A stretch of DNA of 12,994 nt from Anaerolineales bacterium (GTDB lineage: Bacteria > Chloroflexota > Anaerolineae > B4-G1 > DUEL01). The translations under genes and the position numbers were made by a program. The stretch covers positions 1-12,994 of the forward strand of contig DQUX01000152.1 in the NCBI GenBank assembly GCA_015662065.1, read 5' to 3'. Within the stretch, counting starts at the first letter, position 1, and each line of letters begins with the position of its first letter. This document shows, piece after piece, positions 6,301-11,152 of this stretch. The notes under the pieces are model-generated. The model worked only from the letters and a program-made list of their open reading frames with translations. It made no database searches and had not been told where the DNA came from.

Positions 6301-7532
6301 TACTCTTCGTCTCGGTGGCCCCTCTGCTGGGGGGCTTCTTGGCCGGCTGGCAGGCGCTGGGCTCCCCCCTGGCGGGGGAGACGGTGGGGGCGGTGGTGTT
6401 GCTCTACCTCGGGCTGTTGCCGGGCAGCGTGGCCTACGGGCTGGCGGCCCTCTTCCGCGGCTTCGAGAAGCACGAGATCCCCGCCGCTATCCAGACCGTG
6501 ACCACGGTGGTGCGGGTCACGTTGGGGGTACTGGTCCTGGTGGCCGGGATGGGGATCGTGGGGCTGGCCGGGGCCGCCATTCTGACCAACGTGGCCACCC
6601 TGGCGATCCTGGCGGTGCTGGCCCGGCGGCTGATCTGGTCCGGGCTTCCGCGCACACGGGAGCGGGTCGCATGGTCCCTTCAGCGCCCCATGCTGGCCGA
6701 GAGCTGGCCCTTGATGGCTTCCATCCTATTGCAGGTGCTTTTCCCCGGCGTCAACGTGCTGCTTCTGCAGAGCCTGCAGGGAGATGCCGCCGTCGGCTGG
6801 TACGACGCCGCCCGCAAGTGGGTGGACGCCCTCAACATCATCCCCTCTTTCTTCACCCTGGCCGTCTTCCCGGTGATGTCGCAACAGGCGGCCCGGGACC
6901 GATCCGAGCTCAAGCGATCCTACGGCCTTTCCGTCAAGCTGCTGACGGTGGTGGCGCTACCGGTGGCCGTGCTCGTCGCGCTGCTGGCGACGCCGCTGGT
7001 GGGGGTGCTCAGCGGGAGCCAGTTCCTGCCCCACGGCGCGACGGTGCTGCGACTGCTCATCTGGGCTATTCTCTTCGGCTGGGGTAACAACCTGACCAAC
7101 TATGTGTTGATTGCCCTCAACCGTCAGCGGCACGTCCTTCTGGCCTCGGGGGCGCGGGTGGTCTTCGCCGTGGTGGCGAACCTGCTGTTCGTGCGGGCGT
7201 TCAGCTACGTCGCCTCCGCGTGGATCATCATCGGCGGGGAGCTGCTGCTGGCGCTGCTGTTCTACGCCGACCTGTGCCGTCAAGTGGGGCCGGTGGACTG
7301 GGGGGAGGTAGTGGGGCGGCCCGCCCTGGCCGGGCTAGCGATGGGGGTGACGGTCTGGGCAGTGGCGGCCTACAGCCGCCCGCTGGCGCTCGTGGCGGGC
7401 CTCGCGGTCTACCCGGCGGCGCTGGTCGTGCTCCGGGCGCTCACGCCGGAGGAACGGGCCCTGTTGGCGCCGCTGCTGCCCGCACCGCTGCGCGGGGTGG
7501 CACCGGCGCGGGGTACGACGGCCCCGGAATAG
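3321..7532 (+). CDS. YfhO-like GT-C membrane protein fused to Wzx/MVF-type flippase
   Basis: A 1403-residue integral membrane protein in one uninterrupted frame. Residues 1 to ~900 are YfhO-like, a family of multi-pass proteins considered GT-C glycosyltransferases that use polyprenyl-linked sugars outside the cell. There is an N-terminal helix (ALILLLLPLVLFAPVAL), an outward loop with NRELPLWDPYVFSGHPFLANGQ, further hydrophobic helices, and a large extracytoplasmic domain ending in LTDSYFPGWRAFV and an FRGVLLEPG ... VRFKYSP segment, then a last helix (IGAFITFIAGMMVLFLTSLYL). Residues ~905-1403 are a polysaccharide flippase: VSTVRRVAKNSLAPIV, ARILGPVGNGRYATA, NFGLDMYMMREVARRR, SWPLMASILLQVLFPGVNVLLL and GWYDAARKWVDAL fit the Wzx/MurJ-like superfamily. 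The ATG at 3321 overlaps the stop of the upstream gene. Free-standing YfhO and flippase proteins each have roughly the length of one half. Several repeat-derived segments are inserted in frame in the YfhO half. Domain calls are strong; the substrate is unknown. Confidence 0.88.
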   Translation: MIRRRLPTLTAALILLLLPLVLFAPVALGSRTLLPADALFLDEPYRAAADELGVGVPQNPLLTDLILENYAWKRFLLEAIRNRELPLWDPYVFSGHPFLANGQHSALYPLSVVFYLLPLWRAYGVFTWLQLGLAGWWAYLLARTLGVRRPGALVTGIIFQFSGFILVSVVHPMIIAGASWLPFILAMVERVVRQRPALGSRPASLPWVLLGGVGLGCQMLAGHAENTYFVLLVTAAFAAWRLVGKTAEDAKSAKGTEKPLRPLCPLRFKAAAWLALMVTLGLALGAVQFVPLYEVASSSFRSGEAAASLAQVRGWAYPPRRLITFAVPNFFGNPAHHSTFDLFRWRTVPATVNAHGEPILSHDWGIKNYVEGGAYLGLLPLLLAVLAILSWASGFRSRLSGSRSIIRHLLSVRSFFTLLSLFSLGCIFGTPLYALVYALPYIRQSHSPFRWVFPLTLSIAVLAGFGMDAVRQSRLQIRESGLQSRIRNLLLLKAPPSPVSVLAALAFWGGLATLIGLVLSRIFFAQIEPLVERAFWSLALAPEAFPDHRTFYSYEFKWIGLFGLLLTGTGIVLRVSRCPIFLRRRPVWEVLAVALLVVDLASFGTGFHPAVDPTLLDYTPPVVEFLRQDTSLWRYATFTPSGTTKTMNANVGMFYDLQTVAGYDSLFSRRYAEYMGLIEEQDELPYNRIASFSDWSSLDSPLLDLLNVKYIITEVEIPNPAKYRLVYQDEAVRVYENLTVLPRAFTLPATAAVVSADVAEALRTYDPHQYVILEAGCWLPEAGNQQPATSNQQRVTGYTLNEVFVDVSVSEPRWLILTDSYFPGWRAFVRPQGAGEEAEREVEVVRVDGNFRGVLLEPGAWTVRFKYSPNSVKIGAFITFIAGMMVLFLTSLYLWRFFYRKEDDVSTVRRVAKNSLAPIVLNLFNRVIEFAFAALMARILGPVGNGRYATAVNIYLWFDTVANFGLDMYMMREVARRRDRARQIFLNTTVLRLLLFVSVAPLLGGFLAGWQALGSPLAGETVGAVVLLYLGLLPGSVAYGLAALFRGFEKHEIPAAIQTVTTVVRVTLGVLVLVAGMGIVGLAGAAILTNVATLAILAVLARRLIWSGLPRTRERVAWSLQRPMLAESWPLMASILLQVLFPGVNVLLLQSLQGDAAVGWYDAARKWVDALNIIPSFFTLAVFPVMSQQAARDRSELKRSYGLSVKLLTVVALPVAVLVALLATPLVGVLSGSQFLPHGATVLRLLIWAILFGWGNNLTNYVLIALNRQRHVLLASGARVVFAVVANLLFVRAFSYVASAWIIIGGELLLALLFYADLCRQVGPVDWGEVVGRPALAGLAMGVTVWAVAAYSRPLALVAGLAVYPAALVVLRALTPEERALLAPLLPAPLRGVAPARGTTAPE
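4055..4123. repeat. Imperfect inverted repeat inside the YfhO coding region
   Basis: The left arm at 4055-4083 (AACCGCAGAGGACGCAAAGA...) and the reverse complement of 4095-4123 (AACCGCAAAGGGCACAGAGG...) match at 23 of 29 positions, with an ~11-nt loop. Both arms are built from variants of a CGCAAAG/CGCAGAG unit. This composition is unlike the surrounding GC-rich gene. It encodes the very polar, lysine-rich stretch KTAEDAKSAKGTEKPL (about residues 246-268) between two hydrophobic helices, probably in a loop where extra sequence is tolerated. Confidence 0.75.
4759..4781. repeat. Nested short palindromes (GGATTGC-type) inside the YfhO coding region
   Basis: GCGGATT (4759-4765) pairs with AATCCGC (4775-4781), and GGATTGCAATCC at 4761-4772 is itself a perfect 12-bp palindrome. 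The flanks (TGCAAATTCGAGAG, CCGCAATCTGC) continue the same low-complexity GATTGC/AATC theme from about 4742 to 4788. The translated piece, SRLQIRESGLQSRIRNLLLLK, is hydrophilic and lies between two hydrophobic helices. It looks like a third repeat-derived insertion, less clear than the ones at 4055 and 5643. Confidence 0.55.
5643..5697. repeat. Perfect 19-bp inverted repeat of GGTTGCT/AGCAACC units inside the YfhO coding region
   Basis: Bases 5643-5661 (GCTGGTTGCTGGTTGCCGG) are exactly the reverse complement of 5679-5697, with a 17-nt spacer. A second perfect 10-bp stem is nested inside (5650-5659 with 5667-5676). The repeat is made of tandem GCAACCAGCAACC units, which continue to 5700. In the protein it gives residues ~775-793, AGCWLPEAGNQQPATSNQQ, between YVILE and RVTGYTLNEVFVDV of the extracytoplasmic domain. 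The Gln/Asn-rich sequence is unlike either flank, and the open frame is kept. Confidence 0.85.
6021..6035 (+). other. Probable relic ribosome binding site at the YfhO/flippase fusion joint
   Basis: AAGGAGG (6021-6027) stands five bases before codon 905 (GTC, 6033-6035), which is followed by STVRRVAKNSLAP. Flippases of this family commonly begin with a short Met-Ser-Thr-like tail, so the site looks like the former start of an independent gene whose ATG/GTG has been lost together with the upstream stop. GTC is not a normal start codon, so I do not call a separate gene; the next in-frame GTG (6051) is too far from AAGGAGG to be driven by it. Confidence 0.45.
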
Positions 7533-7549
7533 GGATTCCATAGGACGAC

Positions 7550-7603
7550 GGCGCTCAAGCGCCTACTACCAACCAGGCCGGGGTGGGAAGTGCGGTTGTA
7601 GTA
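7550..7603. terminator. Convergent-gene gap with two hairpins, possible bidirectional terminator
   Basis: The 71-bp gap between the flippase fusion (stop at 7532) and the end of cysC (stop codon 7604-7606, - strand) holds two potential hairpins. GGCGC-TCAA-GCGCC lies at 7550-7563. Directly after it, TACTACCAACC (7564-7574) pairs with GGTTGTAGTA (7594-7603), a 10-bp stem with one bulged C. There is no clear T-tract on either strand, so intrinsic termination is only a suggestion based on position. Confidence 0.35.
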
Positions 7604-8140
7604 TTATACGGGGATGTACCCGTGTTCCTCCAGGTAGGCCAGCACCTTCCCCGCGCTCTCCTCCAGCCTCTCCTCCGCCGTGCGGCAGACGATCTCCGGG
7701 TTCTCCGGCGGCTCGTAGGGATCGGAGACGCCGGTGAAATTCTCGATCTCCCCGGCGAAGGCCTTAGCGTACAGCCCCTTCACGTCCCGCTGGGCGCAGA
7801 CCTCCAGCGGGCACTCCACGTAGACCTCGATGAACGTCCCGATCTCCCGGCGGGTCTTCGCCCGCCGTTCCCGATACGGAGAGATGAACGAACAAAGGAC
7901 CGCCACACCGTTGCGGGTGAGCAGCTTGGCGACGAACGTCACCCGCTCGATGTTCTTATCCCGATCCTCCTTGGTGAATCCCAGGTCCCGCGTCAGCGCC
8001 TGCCGGACGATGTCCCCATCCAGCCGTTCCACCTTCAGGCCCCGGCGGCGCAGTTCCCGCTCGACCTGCTTGGCGATGGCCGTCTTGCCCGACCCCGAGA
8101 GGCCGGTGAACCAAAGGGTGAAGCCGCGTTGATCACACAA
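7604..8140 (-). CDS. cysC: Adenylylsulfate (APS) kinase
   Basis: APS kinase phosphorylates adenosine 5'-phosphosulfate to PAPS, the sulfate donor for assimilation and for sulfotransferases; it is a cytoplasmic P-loop enzyme. With the start used here it has 178 residues, normal for the family. Motifs are the Walker A loop GLSGSGKT (13-20), LDGDIVRQALTRDLGF followed by DRDKNIERV, the segment FISPYRERR with the conserved Ser (S87), and KGLYAKAFAGEIENFTG ... PYEPPENPE near the C-terminus. The start is uncertain. The TTG at 8140 has GGAGG (8151-8155) ten bases upstream and yields MCDQRGFTLWFTG, a typical beginning. A GTG at 8173 overlaps the stop of the upstream tsaC as GTGA, which would favour coupling, but has no clear binding site. 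No sulfate adenylyltransferase is nearby, so the enzyme stands alone at the end of a translation-related operon. Confidence 0.93.
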   Translation of the reverse strand: MCDQRGFTLWFTGLSGSGKTAIAKQVERELRRRGLKVERLDGDIVRQALTRDLGFTKEDRDKNIERVTFVAKLLTRNGVAVLCSFISPYRERRAKTRREIGTFIEVYVECPLEVCAQRDVKGLYAKAFAGEIENFTGVSDPYEPPENPEIVCRTAEERLEESAGKVLAYLEEHGYIPV

Positions 8141-8169
8141 GGTTTTGTTCCCTCCAAGTAGATTGGGTG

Positions 8170-8823
8170 TCACGCGCTGCTTTTCTGAGCACCAGATGTC
8201 GCCTCTCCCAGCGCTGCCCGGATGTCTCCCTCGGGGATGGCCCCGTGGCGCAGGATGACAGGGGGCCAGACGGTGCAATCGAGCACCGTGGAGGGGATCC
8301 CGCCCCGGCAAGGCCCGCCGTCCACCACCAGCTCGATCCGCCCGCTCAGTTGCTCCAGCACCTCGTCGACGGTGAGGGCAGCCATCTCCCCCGATCGGTT
8401 GGCGCTGGTGACGGCCAGGACCCCTCCGGCGGCCCGGATCAACTCTCGGGCCACGGGGAGGTCGGGCACCCGTACCCCCACCGTGGGCCCCGCGCTTATC
8501 TCCTCTAACACCGCCTTGGTCTTCGGCAACACCAGGGTGAGGCCGCCGGGCCAGAAGCGGCGCACCAGTGGGCGGGCTACCCTCGGCAGCTCCGCCACCT
8601 CCGCCAGCCGGTCGGCATCGGAGAGAAGCAGGGCGATGGGACGCCCGGCGTTCCGTCCTTTGGCCTCATAGATGCGGGTCACGGCGTCCCGGTCTGTGGG
8701 GAGCGCTGCCAGTCCGTAGACCGTATCTGTGGGGAAAGCGACCAGCCCACCGGCCCGCAGCACCGCCACGGCTCGCTCCAACGCCCCTGTTGCCCTGGCG
8801 CGGATGACTTCGGTTTCTTTCAT
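8170..8823 (-). CDS. tsaC: L-threonylcarbamoyladenylate synthase (TsaC/Sua5/YrdC family)
   Basis: This enzyme makes threonylcarbamoyl-AMP from threonine, bicarbonate and ATP, the first step of the t6A modification at position 37 of ANN-decoding tRNAs. The 217-residue protein has the YrdC fold with PTDTVYGLA (31-39), the basic binding motif KGRNAGRP (55-62), FWPGGLTLVL (90-99), TSANRSG (139-145) and PSTVLD (177-182). It lacks the extra C-terminal domain of full-length Sua5 (~340 residues), so it is the short TsaC-like form. The ATG lies one base after the prmC stop, with GAGG seven bases upstream inside the end of prmC. The pairing prfA-prmC-tsaC occurs in many bacteria and supports the call. 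The last ~10 residues (ATSGAQKSSA) look unstructured. Confidence 0.94.
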   Translation of the reverse strand: MKETEVIRARATGALERAVAVLRAGGLVAFPTDTVYGLAALPTDRDAVTRIYEAKGRNAGRPIALLLSDADRLAEVAELPRVARPLVRRFWPGGLTLVLPKTKAVLEEISAGPTVGVRVPDLPVARELIRAAGGVLAVTSANRSGEMAALTVDEVLEQLSGRIELVVDGGPCRGGIPSTVLDCTVWPPVILRHGAIPEGDIRAALGEATSGAQKSSA

Positions 8824-8824
8824 C

Positions 8825-9679
8825 TTATGCCTCGACCTGGAACTCGATCTCCAGTACCCTATCCCGCCCTGCCAGGTCGGGGTGGACGGCGACGCGGGCT
8901 TCCGGCAACAGGGAGTGGGCCAGGGCCGCTGCGGCCTCCCTCTGGGTCGCGCCGATCTCCACCAGCAACACCCCGCCCGGCCTCAGGAGCCGGGGGACGT
9001 CCGTCAGAAGTCGCCGGATCACCGCCAGGCCATCCGCCCCCCCGTCCAGGGCCAGCCGGGGCTCGTGCTGCCGCACCGATTCGGGAAGGAAAGCCCACTC
9101 CCCCTCCGCCACGTAGGGCGGGTTGGAGACCACCAGGTCGATCGGCCCGGTCAGGGGGCCGACCAGGTCGCCCTGGATCAGCCGGACCCGGTCCTCCACC
9201 CCGTGGCGGCGGGCGTTGGCCGCCGCCACCCGCAGCGCCGGACCGGAGAGGTCGGTGGCATAGACCTGGGCCCCAGGCAGGTGCACCGCCAGCGCGACCG
9301 CCACGCAGCCGCTCCCGGTTCCCACGTCCACGATCACCCCAGGCCGGCGCGCCCGCGCCATCTCCACCAGTCGCTCCGTCTCCGGCCGGGGTATGAGCAC
9401 GTCGGGGGTCACGGCGAACTCCAGGCCGTAGAACTCTACCCGGCCTATCAGGTACGGGAGCGGATAGCCCGCGGCACGGCGTCGGACGCGCGCCTCATAA
9501 GCGGCCCACCGGTCGGTCGGGAGGGGCCGCTCCGGATGGGCCAGCAGCGCGGTGCGGGGGAGGCCGGTGACGTGGGTCAACAGCACCTCTGCCTCTAGCC
9601 GGGGTACGTCGGTGACGGCCTGCAGGAGCGTGGAACTCTCCCGCAAGACAGCGCCGATGTTCATCTTCCCCCGGTTCAC
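8825..9679 (-). CDS. prmC: Release factor glutamine methyltransferase
   Basis: PrmC (HemK) transfers a methyl group from S-adenosylmethionine to the side-chain nitrogen of the glutamine in the GGQ motif of release factors, which speeds peptide release. The 284-residue protein has the expected N-terminal helical substrate domain including PLPYLIGRVEFYGLEF (73-88) and IPRPETE (96-102), then the methyltransferase fold with VDVGTGSGCVAVAL (117-130) for SAM and the catalytic NPPY (186-189). A GTG three bases after the prfA stop is used as start, with the G-rich stretch GGCGGGGGGG just upstream; an ATG five codons later (9664) is an alternative. Its substrate, RF1, is the gene directly before it, the classic arrangement. 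Confidence 0.95.
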   Translation of the reverse strand: MNRGKMNIGAVLRESSTLLQAVTDVPRLEAEVLLTHVTGLPRTALLAHPERPLPTDRWAAYEARVRRRAAGYPLPYLIGRVEFYGLEFAVTPDVLIPRPETERLVEMARARRPGVIVDVGTGSGCVAVALAVHLPGAQVYATDLSGPALRVAAANARRHGVEDRVRLIQGDLVGPLTGPIDLVVSNPPYVAEGEWAFLPESVRQHEPRLALDGGADGLAVIRRLLTDVPRLLRPGGVLLVEIGATQREAAAALAHSLLPEARVAVHPDLAGRDRVLEIEFQVEA

Positions 9680-9682
9680 TGC

Positions 9683-10753
9683 TCACCCCCCCGCCACTGT
9701 CTGTAGCTGTTCCTCTTGCTCGCGGGCGATCAGTTCGTCAATGAGGGGGTCCAGGTCGCCGTCCAGCACGTCGGGCAGCCGGTAGAGGGTAAGGCCGATG
9801 CGGTGGTCGGTGACTCGGTTCTGGGGGAAATTGTAGGTGCGGATCTTCTCGCTCCGCTCGCCTGTGCCCACTTGGGCCCGGCGGGTCTCGGCTACCTCTG
9901 CCTCCTGCTTCCGCCGCTCCTGCTCGTATAACCGGGCGCGGAGGATCGCCAGCGCCCGCGCTCTGTTCTGAGTCTGCGAGCGTTCCGACTCGCAGGCAAC
10001 GACCATGCCGGTGGGCTTGTGGGTGATGCGGACCGCGGTGGCGTTCTTCTGCATATGCTGGCCGCCAGGGCCGGAAGCGCCGTACACCTCGACCTCCAGG
10101 TCCTTGGGGTCCACCCGGACCTCCACCTCCTCGACCTCGGGGAGGACCGCCACGGTGGCGGTGGAGGTATGAATGCGGCCGGCAGACTCGGTGACCGGCA
10201 CCCGCTGGACCCGGTGGACGCCGCTTTCGAACTTGAGGCGGGAGAATGCCCCACGTCCTTTCACTTGGAAGATCACCTCTTTGAAACCACCGATGCCTGT
10301 GGAGTGGCCGCTGAGGAGCTCTGTCCTCCACCCCTGCCGCTCGGCGTAGCGGGTGTACATCCGGTACAGGTCGGCGGCGAACAGCCCCGCCTCATCCCCC
10401 CCCGCGCCGGCCCGAATCTCCATAATCACGTTCCGCTTGTCCCGGGGGTCCTTGGGCAGCAGGAGCAAGCGCAGCCGCTGCTCCAGCCCGTCCAGGTGCT
10501 CCTCCAGCCGGGCCACCTCCGCCCCGGCTAACTCCTGCATCTCCGGGTCGTCCTCCCCCAGAAGCGACCGCGCCTCCTCCAGCTCCTGCCGGGCGGTCCG
10601 GTATGCCCGGTAGAGGGCGACCAACTCCTCCATCTCCCGGTGCTCCCGGGCCAGTGCCGCGATCCTCTCATGATCGGACGCCACAGCCGGGTCCGCCATC
10701 AGCCGCGCCAGTTCTTCGTACCGCTCCTCAATCCGCTGCAATCTCTCCCACAT
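9683..10753 (-). CDS. prfA: Peptide chain release factor 1
   Basis: RF1 ends translation at UAA and UAG codons. At 356 residues it has the normal length, and all landmarks are visible. The N-terminal coiled-coil domain covers about 1-100. The tripeptide anticodon PVT (186-188, in RVPVTESAGRIHTSTATVAV) identifies RF1 rather than RF2, which has SPF. GPGGQHMQKN carries the catalytic GGQ (230-232), whose glutamine is the target of PrmC encoded just downstream. The C-terminal tail TYNFPQNRVTDHRIGLTLYRL is typical. The ATG at 10753 begins MWERLQRIEERYEEL. Transcription probably starts from the consensus promoter at 10810-10837, giving a leader of ~50 nt that contains a hairpin. The gene opens a tightly packed operon prfA-prmC-tsaC-cysC. 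Confidence 0.97.
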   Translation of the reverse strand: MWERLQRIEERYEELARLMADPAVASDHERIAALAREHREMEELVALYRAYRTARQELEEARSLLGEDDPEMQELAGAEVARLEEHLDGLEQRLRLLLLPKDPRDKRNVIMEIRAGAGGDEAGLFAADLYRMYTRYAERQGWRTELLSGHSTGIGGFKEVIFQVKGRGAFSRLKFESGVHRVQRVPVTESAGRIHTSTATVAVLPEVEEVEVRVDPKDLEVEVYGASGPGGQHMQKNATAVRITHKPTGMVVACESERSQTQNRARALAILRARLYEQERRKQEAEVAETRRAQVGTGERSEKIRTYNFPQNRVTDHRIGLTLYRLPDVLDGDLDPLIDELIAREQEEQLQTVAGG

Positions 10754-10767
10754 CCGCCACGCCTCAC

Positions 10768-10793
10768 AAAAACGGGCGGCCTGAGCGGGCCGC
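10768..10793 (-). terminator. Terminator-like hairpin in the prfA leader
   Basis: Read on the minus strand, GCGGCC (10793-10788) pairs with GGCCGC (10781-10776) across a 6-nt loop. Three bases later comes TTTTT (10772-10768). It lies between the prfA promoter and the prfA start codon, so it could attenuate prfA transcription or be the end of a vanished upstream gene. A 6-bp stem and five T are at the lower limit for an intrinsic terminator. Confidence 0.4.
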
Positions 10794-10809
10794 GCCGCGT
10801 ACTACAGAT

Positions 10810-10837
10810 ATTATAACAGAGAGGGACACGGCGTCAA
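10810..10837 (-). promoter_or_regulatory. Consensus sigma-70-type promoter for prfA-prmC-tsaC-cysC
   Basis: On the minus strand, TTGACG (10837-10832) is followed after 16 bases by a perfect TATAAT (10815-10810). Transcription would start near 10803, about 50 nt before the prfA ATG. The AT-rich -10 region stands out in this GC-rich DNA, and it is the strongest promoter match in the window. Confidence 0.8.
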
Positions 10838-10869
10838 GGAGGCGCGTTCCTTGGGTGCGCTTCAGTTCC

Positions 10870-10935
10870 GATACCGCTGGCGAATTATCTGCCCGGTTCG
10901 ACAGGTGCGTTTCACCTGAACTCGCCAGCGGTATC
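10870..10935. repeat. 66-nt palindromic element, perfect 14-bp arms with inner hairpin
   Basis: GATACCGCTGGCGA (10870-10883) and TCGCCAGCGGTATC (10922-10935) are exact reverse complements. Between them CAGGTG (10902-10907) and CACCTG (10913-10918) form a second stem with a 5-nt loop. It lies in the intergenic region between the divergent prfA and VIT/VWA genes, upstream of both, and there is no T-tract after either arm. It may be a miniature mobile or REP-like element, or a structured regulatory RNA; I do not recognise it. Confidence 0.7.
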
Positions 10936-11139
10936 AGCCTTGGGGCAAACGGACCCCCGCGCGCTGGTGAATCACGAATCAGCCTCATCGGCCCCGTCGC
11001 CCACCCGCCCGTTCGTCACTCGTGGACGGCCCTGGTGGACTCGCAGCCGCCGTTTGGAAAATGCGATCCCCGCCTTTGGGAACCCTTTCCTTGCTCCCGG
11101 CGTCTAAAAGACAGACAAGCTGTTCTGAATGGCGGATCG
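10936..11139. other. Remaining intergenic DNA upstream of the VIT/VWA gene, no gene recognised
   Basis: Together with the promoter and palindrome to its left this makes a ~400-bp gap between divergent genes. I see no convincing coding region or tRNA. A degenerate direct repeat GAATCAC-GAATCAG lies at about 10970-10983, and a loosely inverted CGTTCGTCACTCGT at about 11011-11024. The promoter of the VIT/VWA gene must lie here, but no good -35/-10 pair is visible. Confidence 0.4.
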
Positions 11140-11152
11140 AAGGAGGAGAAAG

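Noticed and set aside
7583..8161. Plus-strand open frame opposite cysC
   Set aside because: The minus strand has all APS kinase motifs; the plus-strand frame is their mirror and has no domain of its own.
10888..10912. tRNA T-loop-like GGTTCGA within the intergenic palindrome
   Set aside because: The bases around it do not form a T-stem, and no acceptor, D or anticodon arm can be drawn.
11086..11108. TTGCTC / TCTAAA as a promoter for the VIT/VWA gene
   Set aside because: The two boxes are not at a workable spacing and neither matches the consensus well.
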